The notes: generated by a model from the sequence alone, not told the origin. Counted from the stretch's first letter, positions 1-8,416 are shown. The stretch: DNA of 64,000 nt from Rhodospirillaceae bacterium (GCA_002722095.1 PBKG01000003.1:111927-175926), one strand, 5' to 3'. Translations and numbers: made by a program.

Positions 1-57
1 GCGAAATTTGGGCTGAGCGGCGATGCTCTCGCCGTCTTCTACCGCGACCGACATAAC

Positions 58-867
58 ATGGCCAATACATCGATCAATAAGGCAGATACCGCCCCGCTCC
101 TCGAAACGTTCGACGGTCCCGTTTGTCGATTGACCTTGAATCGCCCGACAGCACGGAACGCCTTATCGAGCGAATTGATCGATGCGCTGCAATGCGCTTT
201 CGACCGCCTTGCTACCAATCGAAATATCAAAGTAATTCTGCTCGACGGCGCGGGCGAAGGGTTTTGCTCGGGCCACGATTTAAAAGAAGTTCGTGCGCTC
301 AATGACGAAACCGCTATTGCTCAGCTTTTCGACGATTGCGCCCGGATGATGCAAAGTATCGGAACATTACCTCAGCCGGTGATCGCACTCGTCCACGGAG
401 TGGCCACCGCCGCCGGCTGCCAATTGGTCGCGAGCGCCGATCTCGCGCTTGCCACGGAAGAAGCGCGTTTTGCAACTCCCGGCGTTCACATAGGCCTGTT
501 CTGTTCGACGCCGATGGTACCGCTCACTCGCACGGTGTCGAAAAAACATGCCATGGAAATGCTGCTAACCGGTGAATTGGTTTCGGCCGAGGACGCGGAG
601 CGCATTGGCTTGATAAACCGAGTGGTGCCGGCGGACCGGCTGCAGGCGGAAGGCGATGCACTGGCCGCCAAAATCGCCGAGAAGTCGAACTACACAATCG
701 GGCTCGGGAAAAAGACCTTCTACGAGCAGTACGATATGCCCATCGGCGACGCCTATGCCCATTGTTGCGCCGTTATGACCCGCAACATGATGGCGCCCGA
801 TGCAGCCGAAGGGATCGACGCCTTTCTCGAAAAACGCCCGCCAGATTGGCGCGGCGATATCACGTAA
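58..867 (+). CDS. Enoyl-CoA hydratase/isomerase family protein, ECHDC3-like
   Basis: A 269-residue crotonase-fold protein. The N-terminal [12 protein letters not shown] and the [10 protein letters not shown] oxyanion segment are classic crotonase signatures. The two acidic residues that do hydratase chemistry are not in place: the first position reads AGCQLV (Gln for Glu) and the second lies in [12 protein letters not shown] with no Glu. This pattern matches the ECHDC3 subgroup, so true enoyl-CoA hydratase activity is doubtful and the substrate is unknown. The ATG at 58 has no clear ribosome binding site, and the frame stays open to the left edge; a different frame closes with TAA at 54-56 and may be the end of an upstream gene. 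The start chosen gives a normal N-terminus for the family. Confidence 0.85.
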   Translation: MANTSINKADTAPLLETFDGPVCRLTLNRPTARNALSSELIDALQCAFDRLATNRNIKVILLDGAGEGFCSGHDLKEVRALNDETAIAQLFDDCARMMQSIGTLPQPVIALVHGVATAAGCQLVASADLALATEEARFATPGVHIGLFCSTPMVPLTRTVSKKHAMEMLLTGELVSAEDAERIGLINRVVPADRLQAEGDALAAKIAEKSNYTIGLGKKTFYEQYDMPIGDAYAHCCAVMTRNMMAPDAAEGIDAFLEKRPPDWRGDIT

Positions 868-881
868 ATTCGAGCCCGACT

Positions 882-1322
882 ATGTCCATGGACTACAGCA
901 GCGATCATTCGATGCGCGAAATTCTGGAAACCACACGCGTCATTGCGCTGGTCGGTGCGAGTAACAAAGCACACCGCGCAAGCCATTCGGTCATGGCCTA
1001 TCTCCAAGCCAGGGGCTATCGGGTAATTCCCGTCAACCCGATACTGGCCGGTAGCGAACTCCTGGGCGAACCGGTTTTCGCAGATCTGAGTGACATCGAT
1101 ACGCCAATCGATATGGTCGATATTTTTCGGAATTCCGTAGATGCCGGTCCGATCGTCGATGAAGCAATCGCTGTAAACGCCAAATCGGTCTGGATGCAGA
1201 TCGGCGTGATAAACGAGACTGCCGCAGAGCGCGCCGAAGCAGCAGGCCTTGGCGTCGTGATGGACCGATGTCCGAAAATCGAAATCCCGCGGCTCGCAAT
1301 TGGGCCCGTCGCGGCGGCTTAG
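882..1322 (+). CDS. CoA-binding domain protein (YccU type)
   Basis: A 146-residue single-domain Rossmann-like CoA_binding protein. The start [18 protein letters not shown] carries the GxS nucleotide-binding loop, followed by GYRVIPVNP and the family-typical C-terminal VMDRCPKIE. It lies 14 bases after the crotonase gene on the same strand and probably shares its transcript. Proteins of this family bind CoA or nucleotide, but no reaction is established. The ATG at 882 was chosen because the 40 upstream in-frame codons overlap the crotonase gene and do not resemble the family. Confidence 0.85.
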   Translation: MSMDYSSDHSMREILETTRVIALVGASNKAHRASHSVMAYLQARGYRVIPVNPILAGSELLGEPVFADLSDIDTPIDMVDIFRNSVDAGPIVDEAIAVNAKSVWMQIGVINETAAERAEAAGLGVVMDRCPKIEIPRLAIGPVAAA

Positions 1323-1329
1323 TCAGAAC

Positions 1330-2298
1330 ATGGCCGATCGAGATATCAATATCGGTTTGAATGCGGTGATCATGGCGGTGACCGAAGACGCACCGAGGGT
1401 GTTGACCGTCCACAGAGAGGTTCTGGCCGAACAGGCGCCGGTTGAAGACAGTCCCACCGCACTCCCATTTGGCCCCTTCGAGCCCGACCGGCACAGGACC
1501 CTCGAGCTGGGACTACGCGAATGGGTCGAAGAACAAACCGGCCTAGCGCTCGGCTATGTCGAGCAGCTCTATACATTCGGAGACCGCAATCGTGACCCGA
1601 GAGAACGGGCAGGCGGATCGCGAGTAGTCTCGATCGGGTACCTTGCCCTCGTGCGGGAAGATGCCCCCCACGGGGCCGAAGATGCGGAATGGGTCAATTG
1701 CTATGATTTCTTGCCCTGGGAGGATTGGCGCGATGGCCGACCTGCACTGCTGGATGAAGTGATTGTTCCGGCCCTTGATAAATGGGCCAATGCGGTACCA
1801 GAGGAGTGTCAGCAACGCACTGACCGGGTGTCGATCACCTTTGCCACTGACGACGCCCCTTGGGACGTGGAACGGGTGCTCGACAGGTACGAGTTGCTCT
1901 ACGAAGCGGGGTTGGTGCGAGAGGCCACCCGCGATAGCGACTTTACCGGTGACGAGGACGGTACCGGTCGGTCCTTTGCACTCGATCATCGCCGTATCCT
2001 TGCCACCGCGCTCGGACGCCTGCGCGGCAAGATCAAATATCGTCCGGTGGTATTCGAATTGCTGGCCCCTACGTTCACTCTTTTGAACTTGCAGAACGTT
2101 GTCGAAGCGCTGTCGGGCGTCGGTCTTCACAAACAAAATTTCCGCCGACTGGTCACCAACAACCGCTTGGTCGAGGCTACCGGCAACATCGAAAGCGCCG
2201 GACGGGGCCGTCCTGCGGCCTTATTTCAATTCCGCCGCGACGTGCTGCGGGAACGCCCACAACCCGGTGTCGGCCTGCCCGCCCGTCAACTTGGCTGA
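1330..2298 (+). CDS. nadQ: NadQ-type NAD biosynthesis regulator (Nudix-like domain plus winged helix)
   Basis: A 322-residue protein with an N-terminal Nudix-like fold (residues about 5-150) and a C-terminal winged-helix region (about 215-310, including GKIKYRPVVFELL and a GVHKQNFRRLV-like segment). The Nudix box is degenerate: REWVEEQTG carries an extra residue compared with REUxEExG, so it probably senses a nucleotide and does not hydrolyse one. Alphaproteobacterial proteins of this architecture (NadQ) are known to control nadABC genes, and here nadA follows directly behind a large palindrome. The neighbourhood makes the assignment strong; effector and DNA site are inferred. ATG 1330 removes ten non-homologous residues of the longer frame and starts 7 bases after the previous stop. 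Confidence 0.75.
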   Translation: MADRDINIGLNAVIMAVTEDAPRVLTVHREVLAEQAPVEDSPTALPFGPFEPDRHRTLELGLREWVEEQTGLALGYVEQLYTFGDRNRDPRERAGGSRVVSIGYLALVREDAPHGAEDAEWVNCYDFLPWEDWRDGRPALLDEVIVPALDKWANAVPEECQQRTDRVSITFATDDAPWDVERVLDRYELLYEAGLVREATRDSDFTGDEDGTGRSFALDHRRILATALGRLRGKIKYRPVVFELLAPTFTLLNLQNVVEALSGVGLHKQNFRRLVTNNRLVEATGNIESAGRGRPAALFQFRRDVLRERPQPGVGLPARQLG

Positions 2299-2331
2299 TC
2301 GCCAAGACCATCCGCAACTGCACCTAGACTC

Positions 2332-2360
2332 TTGCCATCTTGGGCGTTGCGCTATATAAT
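2332..2360 (+). promoter_or_regulatory. sigma-70-type promoter of nadA
   Basis: TTGCCA at 2332-2337 (5 of 6 to consensus), a 17-base spacer and a perfect TATAAT at 2355-2360. Transcription would start near 2367, about 50 bases before the nadA ATG. The -10 box lies inside the left arm of the large palindrome, which is the arrangement expected for direct repression. Confidence 0.65.
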
Positions 2361-2397
2361 CTATATATACTCATATTGAGTATATATAGATTATATA
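2353..2397. promoter_or_regulatory. 45-bp palindrome, probable NadQ operator
   Basis: Two perfect 21-bp inverted arms (2353-2373 and 2377-2397) separated by TAT. Arms are almost pure A/T except around the centre, which reads TACTCA-TAT-TGAGTA. It covers the -10 box and start point of nadA and sits between nadQ-like and nadA genes. There is no following T-run, so it is not a typical terminator. Assignment as the regulator's site is inferred from position and symmetry. Confidence 0.65.
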
Positions 2398-2419
2398 AAG
2401 ATTTGGCCAAAGTTCGCCC

Positions 2420-3421
2420 ATGAGCGCAGCTCTCGATTATACGCCCGAAATCGCCGCCGCGACGGCGCCACTGTACGAGCGCGTAAAAACAGTCATTCCC
2501 GAAATCGAATGGCCTTTCCATGCGCCCTATGTGGAAGCGATTAACCAGCTCAAGAAAGAGCGCAACGCGGTCATCCTCGCGCATAACTACCAAACGCCTG
2601 AAATCTTCCATTGTGTCGGCGATATTGTCGGCGATTCCTTAGCCTTGGCCCGGGAAGCAGTGACCGTGGATGCAGATGTAATCGTGTTATGCGGCGTCCA
2701 TTTCATGGCCGAGACGGCGAAGCTGTTGAACCCGGACAAGACGGTCCTGTTGCCGGATATGTTGTCGGGTTGCTCGCTGGCTGACTCGATCACCGGTGCG
2801 GATGTGCGCCTGTTAAAGCAAAAATACCCGGGCCTCCCCGTTGTCACCTATGTGAACACGTCGGCGGAAGTGAAAGCGGAATCGGACGTATGCTGCACGT
2901 CGGGTAATGCGGTCAAAATTGTCGAAGGCCTGGGTGTCGACAGAGTGGTCTTTATCCCGGACGAATATCTCGCCAACCATGTCGCGAGTCAGACCGACAA
3001 AGTTGAGATCATCGCCTGGAAAGGTCATTGCGAAGTCCATGAACGTTTTACCGCCGAAGAAATCAACGAGTACCGCAAAGGCTTTGACGGACTGGTCGTG
3101 ATCGCCCATCCCGAATGCCCGCCCGATGTGTTGGACGCGGCAGACTTTGTCGGTTCCACTGCGGGTATGATCGACTATGTCGGCGACAATCGGCCGCCTA
3201 AGGTAATGATGGTCACCGAATGCTCGATGAGCGACAACGTGGCGGCGGAGTACCCCGATGTCGAGTTCGTGCGGCCCTGCAATTTATGCCCGCACATGAA
3301 GCGAATCACGCTGCCCGGCATTCTGGAATCGCTCGAAACGCTTTCGCCGACGATCGAAGTCGACCCGTCCGTTGCCGTCGAAGCACGGCGCTCGGTCGAA
3401 CGTATGCTCGAACTGAGCTGA
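2420..3421 (+). CDS. nadA: Quinolinate synthase
   Basis: A 333-residue NadA that condenses iminoaspartate with dihydroxyacetone phosphate to quinolinate, using a [4Fe-4S] cluster. Visible marks are [23 protein letters not shown] near the N-terminus, [13 protein letters not shown] with the first cluster cysteine, CCTSGNA in the middle domain, VTECSMSDN and the C-terminal [14 protein letters not shown]. Full length for the family. It is directly downstream of the palindromic operator and 23 bases ahead of nadC, so the two probably form the NAD de novo operon. nadB (aspartate oxidase), often between them, is absent here. The ribosome binding site is weak. Confidence 0.97.
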   Translation: MSAALDYTPEIAAATAPLYERVKTVIPEIEWPFHAPYVEAINQLKKERNAVILAHNYQTPEIFHCVGDIVGDSLALAREAVTVDADVIVLCGVHFMAETAKLLNPDKTVLLPDMLSGCSLADSITGADVRLLKQKYPGLPVVTYVNTSAEVKAESDVCCTSGNAVKIVEGLGVDRVVFIPDEYLANHVASQTDKVEIIAWKGHCEVHERFTAEEINEYRKGFDGLVVIAHPECPPDVLDAADFVGSTAGMIDYVGDNRPPKVMMVTECSMSDNVAAEYPDVEFVRPCNLCPHMKRITLPGILESLETLSPTIEVDPSVAVEARRSVERMLELS

Positions 3422-3444
3422 CGCCCTTTTCAACAAACCATTCC

Positions 3445-4308
3445 ATGTCGGACGCCCCTTCTCCGCTACCTACACTGCTCTACGAGCCGCTGGTTCGTCA
3501 GGCTCTGGAAGAAGATCTCGGCCGCGCCGGCGACATCACAACCGATGCCATAATTTCATCCAGCGATTCCGGCGACGCGCGTTTTGTCGCCCGCAAACAG
3601 GGAATCATTGCCGGGCTCGACGTGGCCCAGGCCTGCTTCCGGCTGATCGACAGCAACGTCACATTCGACAAGGCAGTCGAGGACGGTGCGTCCGTCGCAC
3701 CAGGAGATCACTTGGCGACGGTCTCGGGCACGACACGAACGATTCTGATGGGCGAGCGCACCGCACTTAATTTTCTCGGCCGGCTCTCGGGAATAGCCAC
3801 CGCGACAGCGGAAATGGTTGCCGCGGTCGCCTCGCACCAGACTGCTATCGTCTGTACTCGCAAAACGACACCCGGACATCGGATATTGGAAAAATATGCG
3901 GTACGCGTCGGCGGCGGAATCAATCACCGCTTCGGCCTCGATGATGCAATGCTGATCAAAGACAATCATGTCGCCGCAGCCGGTGGCATCATACCGGCGC
4001 TCGAGCGCGCGCGAGCCCACGCCGGGCATCTGGTCAAAATTGAAATTGAAGTCGACACGCTGGATCAACTCGACGAGGTGCTGAGCCTTCATCCGGACGG
4101 AGCGGACGTGGTAATGCTGGACAATTTCTCACCGGATCAGGTGAGAGAAGCAGCCAAGCGAATAGACGGACGCCTGCTGACGGAAATTTCAGGTGGCGTG
4201 ACTTTGCAGAACGTTGCCGAGTTGGCTGCCGCGGGCGCGGACCTGATCTCCTCCGGCGCTTTGACCCACAGTGTCGGGTCGCTCGATATCGGCCTCGATT
4301 TCGATTAA
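3445..4308 (+). CDS. nadC: Nicotinate-nucleotide pyrophosphorylase (carboxylating)
   Basis: A 287-residue quinolinate phosphoribosyltransferase, the step after NadA, giving nicotinate mononucleotide and CO2. Diagnostic segments are [71 protein letters not shown] (split here across the active site) and [11 protein letters not shown]. Length is normal. ATG 3445 was chosen because the longer frame overlaps nadA. Probably co-transcribed with nadA and under the same regulator. Confidence 0.97.
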   Translation: MSDAPSPLPTLLYEPLVRQALEEDLGRAGDITTDAIISSSDSGDARFVARKQGIIAGLDVAQACFRLIDSNVTFDKAVEDGASVAPGDHLATVSGTTRTILMGERTALNFLGRLSGIATATAEMVAAVASHQTAIVCTRKTTPGHRILEKYAVRVGGGINHRFGLDDAMLIKDNHVAAAGGIIPALERARAHAGHLVKIEIEVDTLDQLDEVLSLHPDGADVVMLDNFSPDQVREAAKRIDGRLLTEISGGVTLQNVAELAAAGADLISSGALTHSVGSLDIGLDFD

Positions 4309-4463
4309 GCAGCTGGCGGCGCCCTTGCCGTTTTTCCTTGCAGCCTGCGACATTCTGCCACACTATAATACCAAGTGTATTGGGAACTTCAGGATTAGCC
4401 GGGCGCGAGTTTGACTGCCCCTAAGGCATCATCCCGGGTTCGGCGCCGTAATGGAGGACGCTG

Positions 4464-4895
4464 ATGCGGGTTGATGTGATTTTACGCCACAAAGGCGATG
4501 AGATTATTTCCATTCCACCGGACCACACGGTTCAAGACGCGGCCGACGCGCTACAAAAGCATAAAATCGGCGCCATATTAGTGCGCGACAACGCTGGCGA
4601 TGTGCTGGGTGTACTCTCGGAAAGAGACATAGTCCGCGGATTGGCCACACAAAAAGATAAGGTGTTGGGAAACAAGGTAACCGAGCTAATGACCACCTCA
4701 ATTGTTACCTGTTCACCTATGGATACCGTCGACGAAATCATGGAACTCATGACGCAAAAACGGGTGCGTCACATTCCGGTAATGGATGACGGCGCCTTGA
4801 GCGGGATCATCTCTATCGGCGATGTGGTCAAGCATCGGATGAGCGAGATCGAAAACGAATCCGACGCGCTCAGGCAATACCTAGCCGCCGGTTAA
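4464..4895 (+). CDS. CBS-pair domain protein
   Basis: A 143-residue cytosolic protein made of two CBS motifs (about residues 8-65 and 72-130), with GAILVRDNAGDVLGVLSERDIVRGL and RVRHIPVMDDGALSGIISIGDVVKHR as the characteristic strands. Such stand-alone pairs bind adenine nucleotides and act as energy or redox sensors; the partner is unknown. GGAGG at 4452-4456 sets the ATG. A perfect TATAAT at 4364-4369 in the 155-base upstream gap is a possible -10, but no good -35 stands at the right distance. It converges with a universal stress protein gene 9 bases away. Confidence 0.9.
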   Translation: MRVDVILRHKGDEIISIPPDHTVQDAADALQKHKIGAILVRDNAGDVLGVLSERDIVRGLATQKDKVLGNKVTELMTTSIVTCSPMDTVDEIMELMTQKRVRHIPVMDDGALSGIISIGDVVKHRMSEIENESDALRQYLAAG

Positions 4896-4904
4896 GGGCA
4901 AATT

Positions 4905-5774
4905 CTAATTCGCCATTAGCACCGGGATTTCCGAATTCCAGAGAATATAATCGGTCGCCCCGCCAAAGATCATTTGGCGGATCCGGCTTTGGGTGTAAGC
5001 CCCTTTGATCAAAAGGTCGGCACCGATTTCCTTCGCTTCATCGAGAAACACTTTGCCCGGACTCTCTTTTGACCGGTCCACATGCTTGGTGTCGGTTTCG
5101 ATTTCGATACCGTTACGCTCCATCTGCCGGGCCAGCTCGGCTGCGGTCGGCCCCGGCACGCCGAAATCCTCGATGGTGATGATAGTTACTTTCTTAGCCC
5201 GGTTTATGAACGGCATGCTGAAGGCAATCGATCGCGCGGTTTCGGTCGAACTATTCCAAGCGATCGCTAAGTGCTCGTCGAGTTTTTTCGGCGATGTGGG
5301 TGGCGCAATCAAAATCGGCTTGCCCCCTTCGAAGAGTGCAGCTTCGAGAATACTCATCGCAGCAATATTGGCGCCTTTTTTAGGCCGGGCGACTACGGTC
5401 AGGTCGAAAACGCGACTGCGGCTGCCTACGATCTCTGAATTGGGCGACTCTTCCTCGATCCAATTCGCCCGCGGTGAATCCTGCGGAAGGGTCGGTGGGC
5501 CTATCGGCACACCTTTGGATTTCATGAAATCCTCGAAATGCTTGTGTACTTGTTCACGCCGGTCACGGTCCTGCTGCTCAACGCTTTCGACCAGTTCCGG
5601 TGTGGTCACCACCAAGCCTTCGCCGGCGACCACCATCGCGCTCGCCGCGGTAGGCTGGTAATACAGCCCCTCGATATAACTGCCGAATATATTCGCGGTC
5701 AGAAGCGCCGTATCCAGTATCGCATCAAGCCCTTCGCTCTCCTCGATCGGCACCAATATCGTTTTCATCGTCAT
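4905..5774 (-). CDS. Universal stress protein, tandem UspA domains
   Basis: A 289-residue protein with two UspA-like domains. The N-terminal MKTILVPIEESEG and the second-domain start DEHLAIAWNSSTETARSI are typical first strands, and the C-terminal KGAYTQSRIRQMIFGGATDYIL holds the G-rich nucleotide-binding region of the second domain; the first domain lacks a clear counterpart. Expected in the cytoplasm in stress survival. An upstream TTG would extend the frame, but a GGGGG stretch 8 bases ahead of the ATG at 5774 supports this start. Divergent to nothing nearby; it faces the CBS-protein gene tail to tail. Confidence 0.9.
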   Translation of the reverse strand: MTMKTILVPIEESEGLDAILDTALLTANIFGSYIEGLYYQPTAASAMVVAGEGLVVTTPELVESVEQQDRDRREQVHKHFEDFMKSKGVPIGPPTLPQDSPRANWIEEESPNSEIVGSRSRVFDLTVVARPKKGANIAAMSILEAALFEGGKPILIAPPTSPKKLDEHLAIAWNSSTETARSIAFSMPFINRAKKVTIITIEDFGVPGPTAAELARQMERNGIEIETDTKHVDRSKESPGKVFLDEAKEIGADLLIKGAYTQSRIRQMIFGGATDYILWNSEIPVLMAN

Positions 5775-5878
5775 CGCACTTGCCCCCAATACCGTCGATG
5801 ATTCGCTTTATTTTAGGTAACTTTAGCTGATCTCTTCTGCCCGGTCACGTGGAAGGTTGCTGTGATAGCGGTATCAAT

Positions 5879-6196
5879 TTAGGGTTTGGATTCGCTCTCG
5901 ATCCAGGCAAGAAAGTCCGGGTTGCCGCCGGTCAAAGGCCAAGTGACGACACACGGGCAGTCGTAGGAATGCAGCGCGAGAATTCGCTCGGTCAGCGCCG
6001 CCACATGACCTTCCATGGTTTTCAACAGCAGTCCCACTTCCTGATCCTGCTGCACCTCCCCTTGCCAGCGATAAATCGACATGTGTCCACCCAAAACATT
6101 TGCGCACGCGGCGAGCTTTTCTTCGACCGCTGTTCTGCCGATTTTCTCCGCTTCTGCTTTGTCGGAGGCGGTTACGTAAACCAAACAAGCGCTCAT
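5879..6196 (-). CDS. cutA: Divalent cation tolerance protein CutA
   Basis: A 105-residue CutA1 protein, which forms stable ferredoxin-like trimers linked to copper and divalent cation tolerance. Marks are LVYVTASDKAEAEKIG, LAACANVLGGHMSIYRWQG, EVGLLLKTMEG and the C-terminal NPDFLAWIES. AGGGGA seven bases ahead supports the ATG at 6196 in place of the longer frame. The protein is transcribed toward the stress-protein gene. A Cys-rich secreted protein 500 bases away on the other strand gives a weak hint of a metal-related neighbourhood. Confidence 0.95.
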   Translation of the reverse strand: MSACLVYVTASDKAEAEKIGRTAVEEKLAACANVLGGHMSIYRWQGEVQQDQEVGLLLKTMEGHVAALTERILALHSYDCPCVVTWPLTGGNPDFLAWIESESKP

Positions 6197-6288
6197 TTCA
6201 TGTCCCCTTGCCATGTGCCCTTGGCGAAGATCTCATTCTAACGTACCATTGCAATTCAATCAGCCGCAGCAACAAGCGGAGTAAAATA

Positions 6289-6564
6289 ATGGAGTCAGCC
6301 GTAAAAACGGCGACACGGGGAGCTAAATCAGCTGCAAAGCGCGGGCGGCCGACGCGTAGCCAGATCGAATGGCTAAAGCGGGGCCTCGATCAGCCCGGCG
6401 GCAAACTCCCCCTGTTCGACGAATACGGTCAGAAAGTGAGCGAGCGCACGGTCAAAAGCTGTATTGCGCAAGGCTGGGCAGAGCCTTGGTTCGACAATCC
6501 CACCAAGCCCGACTGGCTAGTTTGCAAATTGACCGAAAAAGGCCGCGAATTGGCCAGTAAATAG
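6289..6564 (+). CDS. Small basic protein with winged-helix-like region, hypothetical
   Basis: A 91-residue protein of unknown function. The first 20 residues are Ala/Lys-rich (TATRGAKSAAKRGRPTRSQ), followed by SERTVKSCIAQGWAEPW and VCKLTEKGRELASK, which looks like the end of a small winged-helix domain (LTEKGR is typical of wHTH wings). GCGGAG just ahead of the ATG fits as the ribosome binding site. It may bind DNA, but no target can be proposed. Conserved-looking composition and codon use like neighbours. Confidence 0.7.
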   Translation: MESAVKTATRGAKSAAKRGRPTRSQIEWLKRGLDQPGGKLPLFDEYGQKVSERTVKSCIAQGWAEPWFDNPTKPDWLVCKLTEKGRELASK

Positions 6565-6666
6565 ATCCAAGCGGTAATCCGTTGCTCACAAAAAGTTTAT
6601 TGGTTGCGTCATTCTTTGATTCGATTTCTAGTCTCGGTACCGGTGTAATCGAAAGTCCATGACGCT

Positions 6667-6692
6667 GGAATATCTCCTTTCGAACCTGCGTC
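6667..6692 (+). promoter_or_regulatory. possible ECF-sigma-type promoter
   Basis: GGAAT at 6667-6671, a 17-base spacer and CGTC at 6689-6692, resembling the GGAAC-N16/17-CGTC pattern of extracytoplasmic-function sigma factors. It would start a short leader just ahead of AGGAGG and the ATG of the Cys-rich protein. Short motif, so chance is possible. Confidence 0.35.
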
Positions 6693-6717
6693 TAAATACC
6701 TGAACCAGGAGGGCTTT

Positions 6718-6963
6718 ATGCTCAAGAAAACCATTACCACTCTTAGCGTTGCTGCATTGACAGCAGGTGCTGCTGCATTGCCGGCCGCTACGGCTGCTGC
6801 GGCTTCGCCGGACACGTCCGTGCAAATCGCGGCATGTGGCCCGTGCGCAGCAAAATGTGGCGCGTGTGCCGCCAAATGCGGTGCCTGTGCGGCCAAGTGC
6901 AAAGCCAAATGCGGTCCTTGTGCGGCCAAATGCGGCCCCTGCGCAGCTAAAAAGAAGTACTAG
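6718..6963 (+). CDS. Secreted Cys-heptad repeat protein
   Basis: An 81-residue protein with a signal peptide (MLKKTITTLSVAALTAGAAA, cleavage around residues 27-30) and a mature part that is almost wholly repeats: two heptad copies, CGPCAAK then CGACAAK, another CGACAAK, a short CKAK, two more CGPCAAK and a final KKY. Eleven cysteines lie in the last 42 residues. AGGAGG stands five bases ahead of the ATG, and a perfect terminator follows 22 bases after the stop, so it is a monocistronic, probably abundant message. It likely works in the periplasm or envelope; metal buffering, disulfide/redox function or a modified peptide precursor are all possible. No modification enzyme is seen in the window. 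Confidence 0.85.
   Translation: MLKKTITTLSVAALTAGAAALPAATAAAASPDTSVQIAACGPCAAKCGACAAKCGACAAKCKAKCGPCAAKCGPCAAKKKY
6835..6951 (+). repeat. Tandem 21-bp units coding CG[P/A]CAAK
   Basis: Five heptad-coding units plus one 12-base short unit (CKAK) between units three and four. Codons for the same residues differ among units (TGT/TGC, GCA/GCC/GCG, AAA/AAG), so the repeat is kept at protein level and is not a fresh DNA duplication. Confidence 0.85.
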
Positions 6964-6985
6964 GCTGACGCCTATCTTATCGGAA

Positions 6986-7015
6986 GGGCGCCGGCCAAGC
7001 CGGCGCCCTTTTTTT
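6986..7015 (+). terminator. Rho-independent terminator after the Cys-heptad gene
   Basis: Perfect 10-bp stem GGGCGCCGGC / GCCGGCGCCC with a CAA loop, followed by seven T. Confidence 0.95.
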
Positions 7016-7041
7016 GTCGCCGAGATTTGGTAGGCTCGGGC

Positions 7042-7737
7042 ATGACCGGCCGTTACGCGCTCTACCTCACCCCGCCACCAGATCATCCGCTGTATGAATT
7101 GGGTCAACAGCTCATTGGCCGAGACGCACACTACGGCGGCCCGCTGGCACAGCCGGTTTTTCGGGCTATCGCGCCCGCCTTGTTTGCGGACGTTACCAAG
7201 ACGCCACGCAAATATGGCTTTCACGCCACCTTAAAAGCGCCCTTCCGATTGAGCGACGGCAAAAGCGCCGAAGAGCTTCATCAGGCCGCCGCGCGCTTCG
7301 CTACGGCGCAACAGTCATTCCTGGTACCGAAGCTAGAGATCAAGGCACTGGATCGTTTCATCGCGCTTATACCGGCCGATAGATGCGACCCACTGCATGC
7401 GTTAGCCGATGCCTGCGTTACCGAGTTCGACCATTTTCGCGCCCCACCGACCGAGGAGGAATTGGCCCGCCGCCGTGAGGCCAACCTATCACCCGCACAG
7501 GACGCCATGCTCACTAAATGGGGCTATCCTTTCGTGTTTGAGCAATTTCGCCCGCACTTCTCGCTTACAAGTCGGATCGAAGACGCAAAGCAGCTGGAGG
7601 AATTAGTCACGGCTATACGGAGCCATATAGACGAAAGCGTGCTCTCCGATGTTCGATTTGATTCGCTTGCGATCTTCGGCCAGCCGGACGGCTGGATGCC
7701 CTTCTACGAAACCGCACGATTTCCATTCGGCGCCTAA
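7042..7737 (+). CDS. DUF1045 family, 2H phosphoesterase-like protein
   Basis: A 231-residue protein of the DUF1045 family, known from phosphonate (phn) operons. Two HxT/S-type motifs, YGFHATLKAPF near residue 60 and FRPHFSLTSR near residue 175, mark the 2H phosphoesterase fold. No phn genes are nearby, so a link to phosphonates here is unproven. ATG 7042 was chosen over an upstream TTG at 7027. Its stop overlaps the stop of the convergent HAD gene by four bases. Confidence 0.85.
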   Translation: MTGRYALYLTPPPDHPLYELGQQLIGRDAHYGGPLAQPVFRAIAPALFADVTKTPRKYGFHATLKAPFRLSDGKSAEELHQAAARFATAQQSFLVPKLEIKALDRFIALIPADRCDPLHALADACVTEFDHFRAPPTEEELARRREANLSPAQDAMLTKWGYPFVFEQFRPHFSLTSRIEDAKQLEELVTAIRSHIDESVLSDVRFDSLAIFGQPDGWMPFYETARFPFGA

Positions 7738-8408
7738 AGCAATTCGAGAACACCGGTCAAATCCGCACCCTCACCTGTCGGGACATAGGTAGTATCGATC
7801 ACCCGGTCGCCATTTCTATTCGACCAATAGCATCTCATACCCGTGGCAATCGCACCCATAACATCGTTGCCGCTGCCAGCAACATGGAGCACGTCCGCCT
7901 TGGCGATCTTCAACTCCGTCTCCGGCAAATCGTAAACCGCCGGATGCGGCTTGTAGACGCCGGCACTTTCCGCCGACAGGATATGATCCATTTTGTCGCC
8001 GAACGGTTTCGCAAGTGCCGCCAACATATCGTGGTCGCCGTTTGAAAGTATGGCGGTCACATAACCACGATTTTTGACTTCGCCAACCAATTCAATCGCT
8101 TCAGGCCAGGGACGGATCGCATCCCACGCCGACACCAGTTCACGGCGTTGGTCATCGGGGAGATCGATCCCGTGCCTTGCCAAAACATAGTCGAGCCCCA
8201 TCCGCGTACAATCACGAAAGAGCGTGCGCCCTAGGCCCAACGAGTTGCTCGCCGCCGCTCGCTCCATTTGCTTCGCCCGCCAAAGTCGCACGAACTCGTC
8301 TGCCGCCTCAGTATCGAGGTCAAGGGCAGCGGCAGTCACCGGGGTCAGGCTGCCTTGGATATCGATCAACGCCATATAGACATCGAATGAGACGAGCTTG
8401 ATTGTCAC
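7734..8408 (-). CDS. HAD-superfamily hydrolase, haloacid dehalogenase type II-like
   Basis: A 224-residue hydrolase. Motif I is SFDVYMALID with the nucleophile Asp near residue 9, motif II ILSNGDHD, motif III lysine in GVYKPHPAVYD, and motif IV HVAGSGNDVMGA. This resembles (S)-2-haloacid dehalogenases more than phosphatases, but the substrate cannot be told. A GTG at 8408 is taken as start because it leads straight into motif I and lies 8 bases after the lectin-protein stop, suggesting translational coupling. The upstream extension would be unlike any HAD protein. Confidence 0.85.
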   Translation of the reverse strand: MTIKLVSFDVYMALIDIQGSLTPVTAAALDLDTEAADEFVRLWRAKQMERAAASNSLGLGRTLFRDCTRMGLDYVLARHGIDLPDDQRRELVSAWDAIRPWPEAIELVGEVKNRGYVTAILSNGDHDMLAALAKPFGDKMDHILSAESAGVYKPHPAVYDLPETELKIAKADVLHVAGSGNDVMGAIATGMRCYWSNRNGDRVIDTTYVPTGEGADLTGVLELL

Positions 8409-8416
8409 CAGCTTTG

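Noticed and set aside
2353..2397. Palindrome as a terminator of the nadQ-like gene
   Set aside because: No T-run follows, the stem is nearly all A/T, and a good promoter overlaps it.
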